NCBI GenBank assembly: GCA_937910905.1
Contig: CALEPV010000074.1
Location: forward strand, 1 to 51,280
From: an uncultured Prevotellaceae bacterium
GTDB taxonomy: Bacteria; Bacteroidota; Bacteroidia; Bacteroidales; Bacteroidaceae
Length of the DNA stretch: 51,280 bases
Direction: 5' to 3'
The notes below the pieces were generated by a model, which searched no databases, was not told where the DNA came from, and saw only the letters and a program-made list of their open reading frames with translations. How positions within the stretch are numbered: position 1 is the stretch's first letter; each line of letters starts with the position of its first letter. Shown piece after piece: positions 1 through 7,624 of this stretch. The position numbers were made by a program, and so were the translations under genes.

Positions 1-53
1 CACATACCGCTTCAACGGAGCGGAAATTGTACCAAGTTATTTTTTAACGATTA

Positions 54-644
54 CTAAAAGAGTGCACCCTTCACGTGCAGGGCGAGCAGCACGGCACCCA
101 GGATGATGCCTCCGGCAGCGACAAGGGTGGTTGGAGTCCACTGGCCGAGAGTGGTCATAGTGGCATTGCTGGCCACAACCAAGCCACCATTCTTCAAGCC
201 GATGAAGGCTATGAACAGGCCGATGCCTACAGAGATAGAGTAGCGCAGGTTGAGAGGTATGGCGTTTACGATAGCCTCGCGCACCTTGAAGAGTGTCAGG
301 AGGATGAACACTATACCTTCAATCAGTACGGCTGCTAGCGCTTGCTGCCAGCTGTAGCCCATTACGATGACAAGCGTGTAGGCAAAGAATGCATTGATGC
401 CCATGCCAGATGCCAGGGCAAAGGGGAGTTTGGCGTAGATGGCCATCACAGCGGTAGCTACGGCGGCTGCGATGACGGTAGCAGAGAAAACGGCTCCCTT
501 GTCCATACCGGCATCGCTGAGGATTAATGGGTTCACTGCAAGAATGTACGACATCGTGAGGAATGTGGTCAGGCCGGCCATCGTCTCTACCTTCACGGAA
601 TGTCTGGAAGGATCGAAGCCCAGAAGTGAAAGGAATTTGTTCAT
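54..644 (-). pseudogene. NCS2-family purine/xanthine-type permease, N-terminal fragment
   Basis: The 196-residue product starts MNKFLSLLGFDPS and contains the NCS2 signature region MAGLTTFLTMSYILAVNP, followed by several hydrophobic helices. This family imports nucleobases (adenine, guanine, hypoxanthine or xanthine) by proton symport across the inner membrane, and full members have about 430-470 residues. The reading frame stops right after HVKGALF, where relatives continue through the second half of the transporter. The last 56 bases of the window on this side do not continue the gene and contain a short inverted repeat (CCGCT at 7-11, AGCGG at 19-23). I start at 644 rather than further upstream because homology begins at MNKF and a promoter element lies at 674-681. 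The fragment should be inactive. Substrate is not determinable. Confidence 0.85.
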
Positions 645-673
645 TGTGATGTTGATGCATAAATTAGCATCAG

Positions 674-681
674 CAAAGGTA
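674..681 (-). promoter_or_regulatory. -7 element upstream of the NCS2 permease
   Basis: On the minus strand this reads TACCTTTG, a full match to the Bacteroidetes -7 consensus TAnnTTTG. Expected transcription start is near 670, giving a leader of about 26 nt. No clear TTG is seen at the -33 position. Confidence 0.6.
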
Positions 682-764
682 GACAATTGATGATGTATAA
701 TGCCGAATGTATGATGTAAAATGTGTGATGTGGAACGGATAACTGCAATTAATGGTGATATAAT

Positions 765-795
765 TTGTGAGTATTGAAGTAAAGCAGTACCTTTG
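765..795 (+). promoter_or_regulatory. Promoter of rho (TTG-N20-TACCTTTG)
   Basis: TTG at 765-767 and TACCTTTG at 788-795 are 20 nt apart, the usual Bacteroidetes -33/-7 arrangement. The predicted leader of about 110 nt contains a dispersed repeat at 815-862. Confidence 0.7.
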
Positions 796-814
796 CATCC
801 GATTTAAGCGGCGC

Positions 815-862
815 ATGGACAATTGACAATGGATAATTGACAATTGACAATGGAAGAAGGGC
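815..862 (+). repeat. Intergenic copy of the GGACAATTGACAAT repeat
   Basis: This stretch of the rho leader repeats GGACAATTGACAATGG and GATAATTGACAATTGACAATGG-like units and ends in GGAAGAAGGG. The same words occur four times inside the rho coding sequence downstream. I recognise this low-complexity type as common between genes in Bacteroidetes genomes. Confidence 0.85.
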
Positions 863-909
863 GCTGCTTTGTATTGCTATACATCTATACATTTTGATGA
901 TTTCTTTGT

Positions 910-2820
910 ATGCACACTAAAAGTGAATTGGAAAGCTTGTCAATGGACGAGCTGAAGAACATTGCACGTACTGTGAATGTACCGCTGAGCGATAAGGACT
1001 CGCAGATAGATATTATTTACGCCATCATCGGCGCAGAGAGTGATCTGGCTTCCAGCACGCCTGCTCCGAAAGAGCCTGCGGCTCCGAAGAAGCGCGGACG
1101 CAAGTCGAAGGCTGAGAAGGAGGCAGAGGCTGCTGCTGCGGCTGCTGCTGAGAAGGAGGGCAATGGACAATTGACAATTGACAATGGACGATTGAAGAAG
1201 GGTGCCGAGACGGGCGGTGAAGTAACTGCTGAGAAGCCAGCTCCGAAGAAGCGCGGACGCAAGTCGAAGGCTGAGAAGGAGGCAGAGGCTGCTGCCGCTG
1301 CTGCCGCTGCCGCTGCTGCCGCTGAGAAGGAGGGTAATGGACAATTGACAATTGACAATGGACAATTGAAAAAGGAAACCGAGACGGGCGGTGAAGTAAT
1401 TGCTGATGCAGCTGCAGAGCAAACTGCTGGCGGCACGGATGGTGAGGCAGCTGCTGCTACACCGAAGAGCTACGAGGCAAGCTTCTTCGACAACAACGAG
1501 CCTGATTTTGTGATAGTCAAGGATGTGCCGAAGTGGGACAATGGACAATTGACAGTGGACAATGTACAATGGAAGAAGGGAAAGAGGGACAATGGACAAT
1601 TGGCAATGGACAATGGACAATTGAAGAAGAGTGCCGAGACGGGGGGTGAAGTAACTGGCGAGGCGGCTGCAGAGAAGCCAGCTCCGAAGAAGCACTATGA
1701 CTTCTCCAACCTAGTGAAGGTGGAGGGCGTGCTGGAGGTGGCTGGCGACGGCTCAGGCTTCCTGCGCTCCTCCGACTACTACTATATGCCGAGCCCCGAC
1801 GATGTATTTGTCTCGTTCCAGCAGATTAAGCAGTACGCCATGAAGACTGGCGATGTAGTGGAAGGTGCAGTGCGTCCGCCGCGCGACAACGAGAAGAACT
1901 TCATACTGACCCGCATAGACTTCGTGAACGGCATAGAGCCTGTGCGCCTGCGCGACCGTCAGGTGTTCGAGAACCTAACCCCGCTTTTCCCTGAAGAGAA
2001 GTTCAAGCTGTGCAGCGGCGCTGGCGACCCGACAAGCGTGAGAATAGTGGATTTGTTCTCGCCGATAGGCAAGGGTCAGCGTGCGCTGATTGTGGCACAG
2101 CCCAAGACGGGTAAGACGATACTGATGAAGGAGATAGCCAACGCTATTGCTGCCAACCACCCAGAGGCCTACCTGATGATGCTGCTCATTGACGAGCGTC
2201 CGGAGGAGGTGACCGATATGGCCCGCACAGTGAATGCCGAGGTCATTGCCTCGACATTCGACGAGCCGGCTGACCGTCATGTGAGAATAGCCAACATCGT
2301 GCTGGAGAAAGCCAAGCGTATGGTGGAGTGCGGCCACGATGTGGTAATCTTCCTAGACAGCATCACGCGTCTGGCCAGAGCTTTTAACACCGTGGCTCCA
2401 GGTTCAGGCAAGATACTTACTGGTGGCGTGGATGCAAACGCCCTGCAGAAGCCCAAGCGCTTCTTCGGTGCAGCTCGCAACATCGAGGGCGGCGGTTCGC
2501 TGACCATCATAGCAACAGCGCTGATAGACACGGGGTCCAAGATGGACGAGGTGATATTCGAGGAGTTCAAGGGTACGGGCAACATGGAGCTGCAGCTGGA
2601 TCGCACACTGTCCAACAAGCGCATCTTCCCTGCCGTGAACCTGATAGCCTCCAGCACCCGCCGCGACGACTTGCTGCATGACCGTCTGACTCAGGACCGC
2701 ATGTGGATACTGCGCAAGTACCTGTCCGACATGAATCCTATCGAGGCAATGTCGGAGATGAAGAAGCGCATCGAAGACACGAAGAACAACGAGGAGTTCC
2801 TCATCAGCATGAACTCGTAA
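910..2820 (+). CDS. rho: Transcription termination factor Rho with long disordered insert
   Basis: Rho is the hexameric RNA helicase that ends transcription. Residues 4-42 form the N-terminal Rho_N helical domain, about 263-335 the RNA-binding OB fold (GDGSGFLRS at 279-287), and about 350-636 the ATPase, with Walker A QPKTGKT at 397-403 and the R-loop DERPEEVTDM. The length is 636 residues against about 420 in E. coli. The difference is an Ala/Lys/Glu-rich insert at about 45-262 with two PKKRGRKSK boxes (59-67, 112-120), poly-Ala runs, and four 13-residue copies of the type NGQLTIDNGQLKK (from 85, 143, 211 and 228). Bacteroides Rho is known to carry a disordered region that drives condensate formation; I infer the same role here. 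The 3' end overlaps the convergent glycosyltransferase gene by 17 nt. Confidence 0.97.
   Translation: MHTKSELESLSMDELKNIARTVNVPLSDKDSQIDIIYAIIGAESDLASSTPAPKEPAAPKKRGRKSKAEKEAEAAAAAAAEKEGNGQLTIDNGRLKKGAETGGEVTAEKPAPKKRGRKSKAEKEAEAAAAAAAAAAAAEKEGNGQLTIDNGQLKKETETGGEVIADAAAEQTAGGTDGEAAAATPKSYEASFFDNNEPDFVIVKDVPKWDNGQLTVDNVQWKKGKRDNGQLAMDNGQLKKSAETGGEVTGEAAAEKPAPKKHYDFSNLVKVEGVLEVAGDGSGFLRSSDYYYMPSPDDVFVSFQQIKQYAMKTGDVVEGAVRPPRDNEKNFILTRIDFVNGIEPVRLRDRQVFENLTPLFPEEKFKLCSGAGDPTSVRIVDLFSPIGKGQRALIVAQPKTGKTILMKEIANAIAANHPEAYLMMLLIDERPEEVTDMARTVNAEVIASTFDEPADRHVRIANIVLEKAKRMVECGHDVVIFLDSITRLARAFNTVAPGSGKILTGGVDANALQKPKRFFGAARNIEGGGSLTIIATALIDTGSKMDEVIFEEFKGTGNMELQLDRTLSNKRIFPAVNLIASSTRRDDLLHDRLTQDRMWILRKYLSDMNPIEAMSEMKKRIEDTKNNEEFLISMNS
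1162..1629 (+). repeat. Four coding copies of the GGACAATTGACAAT repeat inside rho
   Basis: Copies begin near 1162, 1336, 1540 and 1591, each about 39 nt and in the same reading frame, so each gives an N-G-Q-L-x-x-D-N type peptide. They match the noncoding copy at 815-862 at the DNA level. The first two copies sit at the end of a larger duplicated module (basic box, Glu/Ala run, repeat, then an AETGGEV-like segment). Confidence 0.9.
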
Positions 2821-4009
2821 CGGCTGCAGCGCGCCTGGCTTTTTCCCAGGCGCCTGTGCCTTTACGCTTGCGTAGCAGGTAGCGTATGCCTGCAAACACA
2901 TTGAGATTCATAAACAGGAAGTACATGGGAATGTAGGTCAGTTTGCTCTTCTTCCCCTGTGCTGCCTGTGTGAATCCTATAGTAGCCAGCATGTAGAACA
3001 CGCATTGCAGCACCCAGATTGCGGTGTAGATGCTACCGGCATGGTCCATGACGAGCCATACGTTTAGCGGCACCAGAGCGAGCAGGGCAAAGGGTGTGAT
3101 GCTCCAGCGCAGCACGCGATGGCTCACAAACTGGAAAGCTACGGTCGGGTAGCGCAGGGGATTCATCAGCGAGCGCAGGCGCCAGATGCTCTGCAGTCCG
3201 CCTGCAGCTATGCGGCGCTTGCGTTTCTGCTCCTCGGTCAGGTCTGCGCTGCCAGTCTCGAGGGCGTAGGCCGTAGGCACGTAGGCAATACGATATCCCC
3301 GCTTGACGATGAGCATGGACATGATGAAGTCGTCGAGTAGCATGTTCAGGTCCATGGGCTCGAACAGTTCGCGTCTGATAGCAAACAGCTCGCCGGCTGC
3401 TCCCATCGTACTGTAGAGTTCGCTGTCCCAGTGCTTCAGGGTGGATTCGTACTTCCAGTAGGCACCTTCGCCACCAGCCGCCACGCCGTCGGAGGTGCGG
3501 ACGGCTATGCGCTTCTCGCCCGACACACAACCCACCTTAGGATCCTGAAAGGCGCTCACAATCTCTTCGATGGCTTCAGGGTTCAGCTGTGTGTTGGCAT
3601 CGGTGAACACCACAAGCGGTGTACTGACGTGCTGCATAGCACGGTTGAGCGCAGCGGTCTTGCCCCTTCGTTCCGGCTCGTGCAGTACGGTTACATCATC
3701 GTAGGCCGAGAGCAGTTCCACCGTGCTATCGTCGGAACCATCAGTGCACCACACCACATGCAGTCGTCCAGCAGCATACTGCAGCTGGCGGCAGTTCTGC
3801 ATCTTGCGTTCCACTTCAGCTTCCTCGTTGTAGGCACAGATGAGCAGCGTAACTTCGGGCCACTCGGCATCGCTGCCGGGACGTGCGACGGGCGCAGGCC
3901 TGCCAATGAAAAGACGTTTCAGGGCAAGCAGTGCGCGCAGTAGCGCTCCGTAGCCCACAAAGGTGTAAACCACTAGTCCAAAGCATATCCAAAATAATGT
4001 AGCGGCCAT
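2804..4009 (-). CDS. Membrane-anchored glycosyltransferase family 2
   Basis: The 401-residue protein has an N-terminal membrane segment (about 4-32), a GT-A catalytic domain beginning WPEVTLLICAYNEE (50-63), the metal-binding TDANT (136-140), the acceptor-side LLDDF (224-228), the basic RRIAAGGLQ stretch (265-273) in the position of the processive QxxRW motif, and three or four C-terminal membrane helices (about 300-375). This layout is that of inner-membrane GT2 enzymes that make or extend envelope polysaccharides. It is divergent from the four GT4-type genes starting at 4072, so a shared pathway is likely. The final five codons overlap the end of rho on the other strand. Donor and acceptor cannot be read from sequence. 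Confidence 0.88.
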   Translation of the reverse strand: MAATLFWICFGLVVYTFVGYGALLRALLALKRLFIGRPAPVARPGSDAEWPEVTLLICAYNEEAEVERKMQNCRQLQYAAGRLHVVWCTDGSDDSTVELLSAYDDVTVLHEPERRGKTAALNRAMQHVSTPLVVFTDANTQLNPEAIEEIVSAFQDPKVGCVSGEKRIAVRTSDGVAAGGEGAYWKYESTLKHWDSELYSTMGAAGELFAIRRELFEPMDLNMLLDDFIMSMLIVKRGYRIAYVPTAYALETGSADLTEEQKRKRRIAAGGLQSIWRLRSLMNPLRYPTVAFQFVSHRVLRWSITPFALLALVPLNVWLVMDHAGSIYTAIWVLQCVFYMLATIGFTQAAQGKKSKLTYIPMYFLFMNLNVFAGIRYLLRKRKGTGAWEKARRAAAVTSSC

Positions 4010-4029
4010 AACGAAATCATTTATTTGTG

Positions 4030-4037
4030 CAAAAGTA
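4030..4037 (-). promoter_or_regulatory. -7 element for the GT2 gene
   Basis: Minus-strand TACTTTTG matches TAnnTTTG. The expected start near 4026 gives a leader of about 17 nt. Confidence 0.55.
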
Positions 4038-4059
4038 ATGCCTTTTCAGCAATAAGGCC

Positions 4060-4067
4060 TAACTTTG
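4060..4067 (+). promoter_or_regulatory. -7 element for the GT4 cluster, almost touching the start codon
   Basis: TAACTTTG matches TAnnTTTG and ends only 4 nt before the ATG at 4072. With the usual spacing, transcription would start at about 4071, so the mRNA would be leaderless or nearly so. It lies back to back with the minus-strand element at 4030-4037. Confidence 0.55.
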
Positions 4068-4071
4068 CGCT

Positions 4072-5190
4072 ATGAAAATGAAAGTGCTAGAGGTTATACG
4101 CCAAGGTGAGATTGGCGGAGGCGAGAGCCACGTGATAGACTTGGTGCGGTGTCTGCGCAGCCATGAGGATGTGGAGCCGGTAGTGCTGGCCTTTACGGAC
4201 GGCCCAATGATTACGCTGCTGCGCGGCGAGGGCTTCAAGTGTCACGTCATACCTACCGGCCGTGCTTTCGACGTCAAGGCAATGATGGCAGTGCGCCGTC
4301 TCATCAAGTCGGAGGGCATCAGTCTGGTTCACGCTCATGGTTCACGTGCAGTCACCAACATCATGCTGGTATGCCGGCGGCTGGGTATACCATATATATA
4401 TACTGTGCACGGCTGGAGTTTCCACGAGGGTCAATCGTCACTGATATTCAAGCTTCGACAGCTCAGCGAGCGCTGGCTATGTAGCAGCGCACGGCGTGTG
4501 ATCTGCGTTAGCACCAGCAACTTCGCCACCGGCCGCAACGCCTTCGGGCTGGATGCAGGCAGTACGACAGTCATAGAGAACGGTATCAATCTGAAGCGCT
4601 TCAATGCCGACGGCACATATCCCGATGTGAGGAGCGAGCTCAGTCTTGGCACCGACGATTTCGTTGTGGCATTCATCTGCCGCATCACGGCGCAGAAGGG
4701 ACCGATGGACTATGTGCGTGCCATTGAGCAGGCATCGCAATCATGCCCGCAGCTGCGCGGCCTGATGGTGGGCGAGGGCGATATGGCCGCTGAGGTCGAT
4801 GCGTACATTGATACCCATGGTCTGGCTGACGTAATCATACGTCAGCCGTTCCGCAGCGATGTGCCCGCCCTGCTAGCCGCAGCCGATGTATTCTGCCTGC
4901 CGTCCCTCTGGGAGGGACTTTCCATAGCTATGCTGGAGGCAATGGCCATGCGCCGGCCAATAGTGGTGACGATGACCGACGGTGCTCGCGACGTGATTGT
5001 CGACGGACAGAACGCGCTGGTGGTTCCACCGCAGCATCCGGCAGAGCTGGCCAAAGCTTTCTTGAAATACTCCAATGACCGCGACCTGTGCTGTCGCATG
5101 GGGGCTGCAGCCCATGCATTGGTGCAGCAGCGCTTCGATGCGCAGCGGGTGGCCGATAGAGTTCACGAGATATACCAATCATGCGTATAG
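4072..5190 (+). CDS. Glycosyltransferase family 4
   Basis: The 372-residue protein is a GT-B fold transferase. The N-terminal domain has the glycine-rich GEIGGGESH acceptor loop and VHAHGSRA. The C-terminal nucleotide-sugar domain has CRITAQKGPMDYVRA and the E-x7-E motif EGLSIAMLE (E281, E289). It has no signal peptide or membrane span, so it probably works on the cytoplasmic face of the inner membrane on a lipid-linked glycan. It is the first gene of a compact cluster and overlaps the next gene by 10 nt. A second possible start is ATG at 4078. The sugar specificity is unknown. Confidence 0.9.
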   Translation: MKMKVLEVIRQGEIGGGESHVIDLVRCLRSHEDVEPVVLAFTDGPMITLLRGEGFKCHVIPTGRAFDVKAMMAVRRLIKSEGISLVHAHGSRAVTNIMLVCRRLGIPYIYTVHGWSFHEGQSSLIFKLRQLSERWLCSSARRVICVSTSNFATGRNAFGLDAGSTTVIENGINLKRFNADGTYPDVRSELSLGTDDFVVAFICRITAQKGPMDYVRAIEQASQSCPQLRGLMVGEGDMAAEVDAYIDTHGLADVIIRQPFRSDVPALLAAADVFCLPSLWEGLSIAMLEAMAMRRPIVVTMTDGARDVIVDGQNALVVPPQHPAELAKAFLKYSNDRDLCCRMGAAAHALVQQRFDAQRVADRVHEIYQSCV

Positions 5191-6428
5191 CCTATATCTA
5201 TACAGCCCTGACCACGCTAGGCGGTGTGGACCGCGTGTTGACCATCAAGGCCAACTATCTGGCCGATGTGCTGGGCCACGAGGTGTACATCATCACCGAC
5301 TCGCAGGCAGGCCGTCCGCCCGTGTTCCCGCTGTCGGAGCGAGTGCATCACATAGACCTACAGACCGACTTCGACGAGCAGTACCATCATGGCATCCTAT
5401 GTCGCTACATGGTGTACCGCCGCCTGATGCGGCAGTATCGACGGCGGCTGGAGCAGGCCCTATGCAACATACGTCCAGACGTAGTCAGTTGTACACTGGG
5501 GCGCGAAATGGACTTCCTAATGGACATTCACGACGGAAGCTGCAAGATAGGAGAAAGCCATATAGCCAAAGCCTACTGCCGCAACCTGCACCTGATGGAG
5601 GCGCGCGGAGGGCTGTACAAGCTCGTTGCACGACTGTGGCGGGCACGATTGGAGCGGGCCGTGAAGCGGCTGGACGCTCTGGTAGTGCTCACTCAGCGCG
5701 ATGCCGACAGCTGGGCTTCGGTACGGCCTGCTACAGTGATTCACAACCCTTGCACCATAGAGCCGCGGGGCATATCCGACGTGCGGCAGTCAAAGACAGT
5801 GGTAGCCGTAGGTCGCATGAGCGAGCAGAAAGCCCTGGACAGGCTGGTACGAGCATGGAAGCCGATAGTGCAGCACAACCCCGACTGGCAGCTGTGCATC
5901 TACGGCGAGGGCGAGAAGCAGGCCGAGCTGGAGCAGTTGATAGCTGAACTAGAGCTGGGGCAGAGCTGCCATCTTTGTGGCACGACATCGGATGTGGCAT
6001 CGGTCTACGCCGGTGCTGCCATCTACGCCATGACCAGCCGCTTCGAAGGATTCCCGCTGGTACTGATAGAGGCCATGTCGTGCGGGCTGCCGGTGGTGAG
6101 CATGGATTGTCCCACAGGCGCACGCGAGATAGTGACCAATGGGCACAACGGACTGTTGGTGCCCGATGGCGACATTGCTGCCATGAGTGCAGCCCTGCAG
6201 CAGCTCATCGACTCGCCCGAACTGCGCCAACAGCTGGCCGAGGGCGCCCTGAGCTCAGCTCGCGGGCGCTTCGGCATGGAGCCGGTGATGCACCAATGGG
6301 AGCAGCTATTCGACGGGCTGAAGTTGCACCGCGGTGCAACAACCTCTGCACCACGGTGCAGCAACACTTGCAGCGTGCTGCAGCAACCTCTGCACCGCGG
6401 TGCAGCAAATCCGACACCGCAGTGCTGA
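5181..6428 (+). CDS. Glycosyltransferase family 4 with a repeat-encoded C-terminal tail
   Basis: This is a GT4 enzyme of 415 residues with TLGGVDRVL near the N-terminus, AVGRMSEQKALDRLVRAW in the donor domain and E-x7-E EGFPLVLIE (E289, E297). It resembles the protein at 7621-8766, which shares GG[VL]DRV, the E-x7-E region and the ending QWE[QR]LF, so the two are paralogues. The paralogue has 381 residues; here homology also stops at residue 381, and the last 34 residues (382-415) are read from an array of 22-bp repeats at 6324-6433. The tail is rich in Cys, Arg and Ala and looks non-functional, but it does not disturb the catalytic domain. The start overlaps the previous gene, implying translational coupling. 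Confidence 0.9.
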   Translation: MRIAYIYTALTTLGGVDRVLTIKANYLADVLGHEVYIITDSQAGRPPVFPLSERVHHIDLQTDFDEQYHHGILCRYMVYRRLMRQYRRRLEQALCNIRPDVVSCTLGREMDFLMDIHDGSCKIGESHIAKAYCRNLHLMEARGGLYKLVARLWRARLERAVKRLDALVVLTQRDADSWASVRPATVIHNPCTIEPRGISDVRQSKTVVAVGRMSEQKALDRLVRAWKPIVQHNPDWQLCIYGEGEKQAELEQLIAELELGQSCHLCGTTSDVASVYAGAAIYAMTSRFEGFPLVLIEAMSCGLPVVSMDCPTGAREIVTNGHNGLLVPDGDIAAMSAALQQLIDSPELRQQLAEGALSSARGRFGMEPVMHQWEQLFDGLKLHRGATTSAPRCSNTCSVLQQPLHRGAANPTPQC

Positions 6429-6433
6429 AAAAT
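6324..6433 (+). repeat. Array of five 22-bp tandem repeats (array 1)
   Basis: Units lie at 6324-6345, 6346-6367, 6368-6389, 6390-6411 and 6412-6433. The common core is CTGCACCGCGGTGCAGCAA, in which TGCACCGCGGTGCA is a perfect palindrome. The last unit is the most diverged and holds the stop codon of the upstream gene. The same family recurs at 26152-26261 and 38380-38489, each time with five units. Confidence 0.93.
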
Positions 6434-6460
6434 CCACTCGGCTAATAACCACATCCTGTG

Positions 6461-7624
6461 ATGGCAAACGATACACGAAAGCTCTCCATTCTCTATCTGG
6501 TGTTTCACGGTTTTGAGCCCAACAGCGGAATCACCAAGAAAATTCACAACCAAGTGCGAGCCATGCAGCAACTGGGCCACGATGTGCATCTGTGCTACTA
6601 TGGCTTCAACGAGGATGGCGAGCGTGTGCGCTGGATTGACGATGAGGCTGTGGCCTACTACGGTCGCGGTCCGCTGGCCATCGTGCGTGCCCGCTTTGGG
6701 CTGGATTGTATAGACAGCTGGTGCATAGCCAATGGCGTAGATATGGTGTATGCACGTAGCTTCCACAATGCCTCGCCACAGACGGTAGGCCTGATGCACC
6801 GCTTGCTTCGCGCAGGCATCCCTGTGGCTATGGAGATTCCCACCTATCCCTACGATGCCGAGTATGCCGGTTTCCCTTGGCGCGAGCAGCTGAAGCTGAG
6901 GGTGGACCGTTGCTTCCGCCGCCAGCTGGCAGCCAACGTGTCGGCTATCGTCACGTTCTCTGATTGCGACACCATCTTCGGACAGCGCACCATACGTATC
7001 AGCAATGGCGTGATGCTGGAGGACATTCCGCTAGTACGCCGTCCGGCTGACAGCCAGTCCGATACCATTCATCTCACGGCTGTGGCTGAGGTGCACTATT
7101 GGCACGGGCTCGACAGGCTCATTGACGGGCTGGGGATGTACTACGCCAAGAATCCAAAGCGCAAAGTGATATTCCACATAGTGGGCGGAGTGGGGGATTC
7201 GGAGATGCACGATTCGCAACATGCGCCAGGCTTTGCCGAGCTGATGGAAAAGTGGGACATAGAGGACAAGGTTGTGTTTCACGGTCAGCTCTTCGGTGAT
7301 GCGCTGACAGAGGTGTTCAACATCACCGACCTGGGAATCGGCAGTCTGGCACGCCACCGCAGTGGCATCACGACTATCAAGACTCTGAAGAACCGTGAGT
7401 ATGCAGCCCGTGGCATACCTTTCATCTACAGTGAGCAGGACAGTGACTTTGACCATCAACCCTACGTGCTCCAGGTGCCAGCCGACGAGTCGCCCATAGA
7501 CATACTGGAGGTACTCGATTTCCTCGACCGTCAGACCCTGTCGCCAGCCGAGATACGTTCCACCATTGAGCATCTGTCGTGGCGCGAACAGATGCGCAAG
7601 GTGATAGAAAACACGATGCTATGA
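6461..7624 (+). CDS. Glycosyltransferase, GT4/GT-B type
   Basis: The 387-residue protein starts MANDTRKLSILYLVFHGFEP and has SGITKKIHNQVRAM, typical of the N-terminal Rossmann domain of GT-B enzymes, and a donor-domain region TTIKTLKNREYAARGIPFIY. It is more divergent from its neighbours than they are from each other. I start at ATG 6461; the codon just before it is an in-frame GTG at 6458. It lies 27 nt downstream of repeat array 1, and its stop overlaps the next start as ATGA. Function is likely transfer of one sugar in the same cytoplasmic assembly pathway; specificity is unknown. Confidence 0.82.
   Translation: MANDTRKLSILYLVFHGFEPNSGITKKIHNQVRAMQQLGHDVHLCYYGFNEDGERVRWIDDEAVAYYGRGPLAIVRARFGLDCIDSWCIANGVDMVYARSFHNASPQTVGLMHRLLRAGIPVAMEIPTYPYDAEYAGFPWREQLKLRVDRCFRRQLAANVSAIVTFSDCDTIFGQRTIRISNGVMLEDIPLVRRPADSQSDTIHLTAVAEVHYWHGLDRLIDGLGMYYAKNPKRKVIFHIVGGVGDSEMHDSQHAPGFAELMEKWDIEDKVVFHGQLFGDALTEVFNITDLGIGSLARHRSGITTIKTLKNREYAARGIPFIYSEQDSDFDHQPYVLQVPADESPIDILEVLDFLDRQTLSPAEIRSTIEHLSWREQMRKVIENTML

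Noticed and set aside
1017..1436. Minus-strand Ala/Ser-rich open frame of 139 codons
   Set aside because: It is the antisense of the repetitive rho insert, kept open by GC-rich triplet repeats; it has no promoter and no recognisable domain.
5075..5947. Plus-strand open frame of 290 codons overlapping two glycosyltransferases
   Set aside because: It is out of frame with two genes that have clear GT4 motifs and it is rich in Arg/Ser/Pro, as expected for a frame shadow.
6324..6433. CRISPR array
   Set aside because: The 22-bp units follow each other directly with no spacers, and there are no cas genes in the window. The same applies to the arrays at 26152 and 38380.
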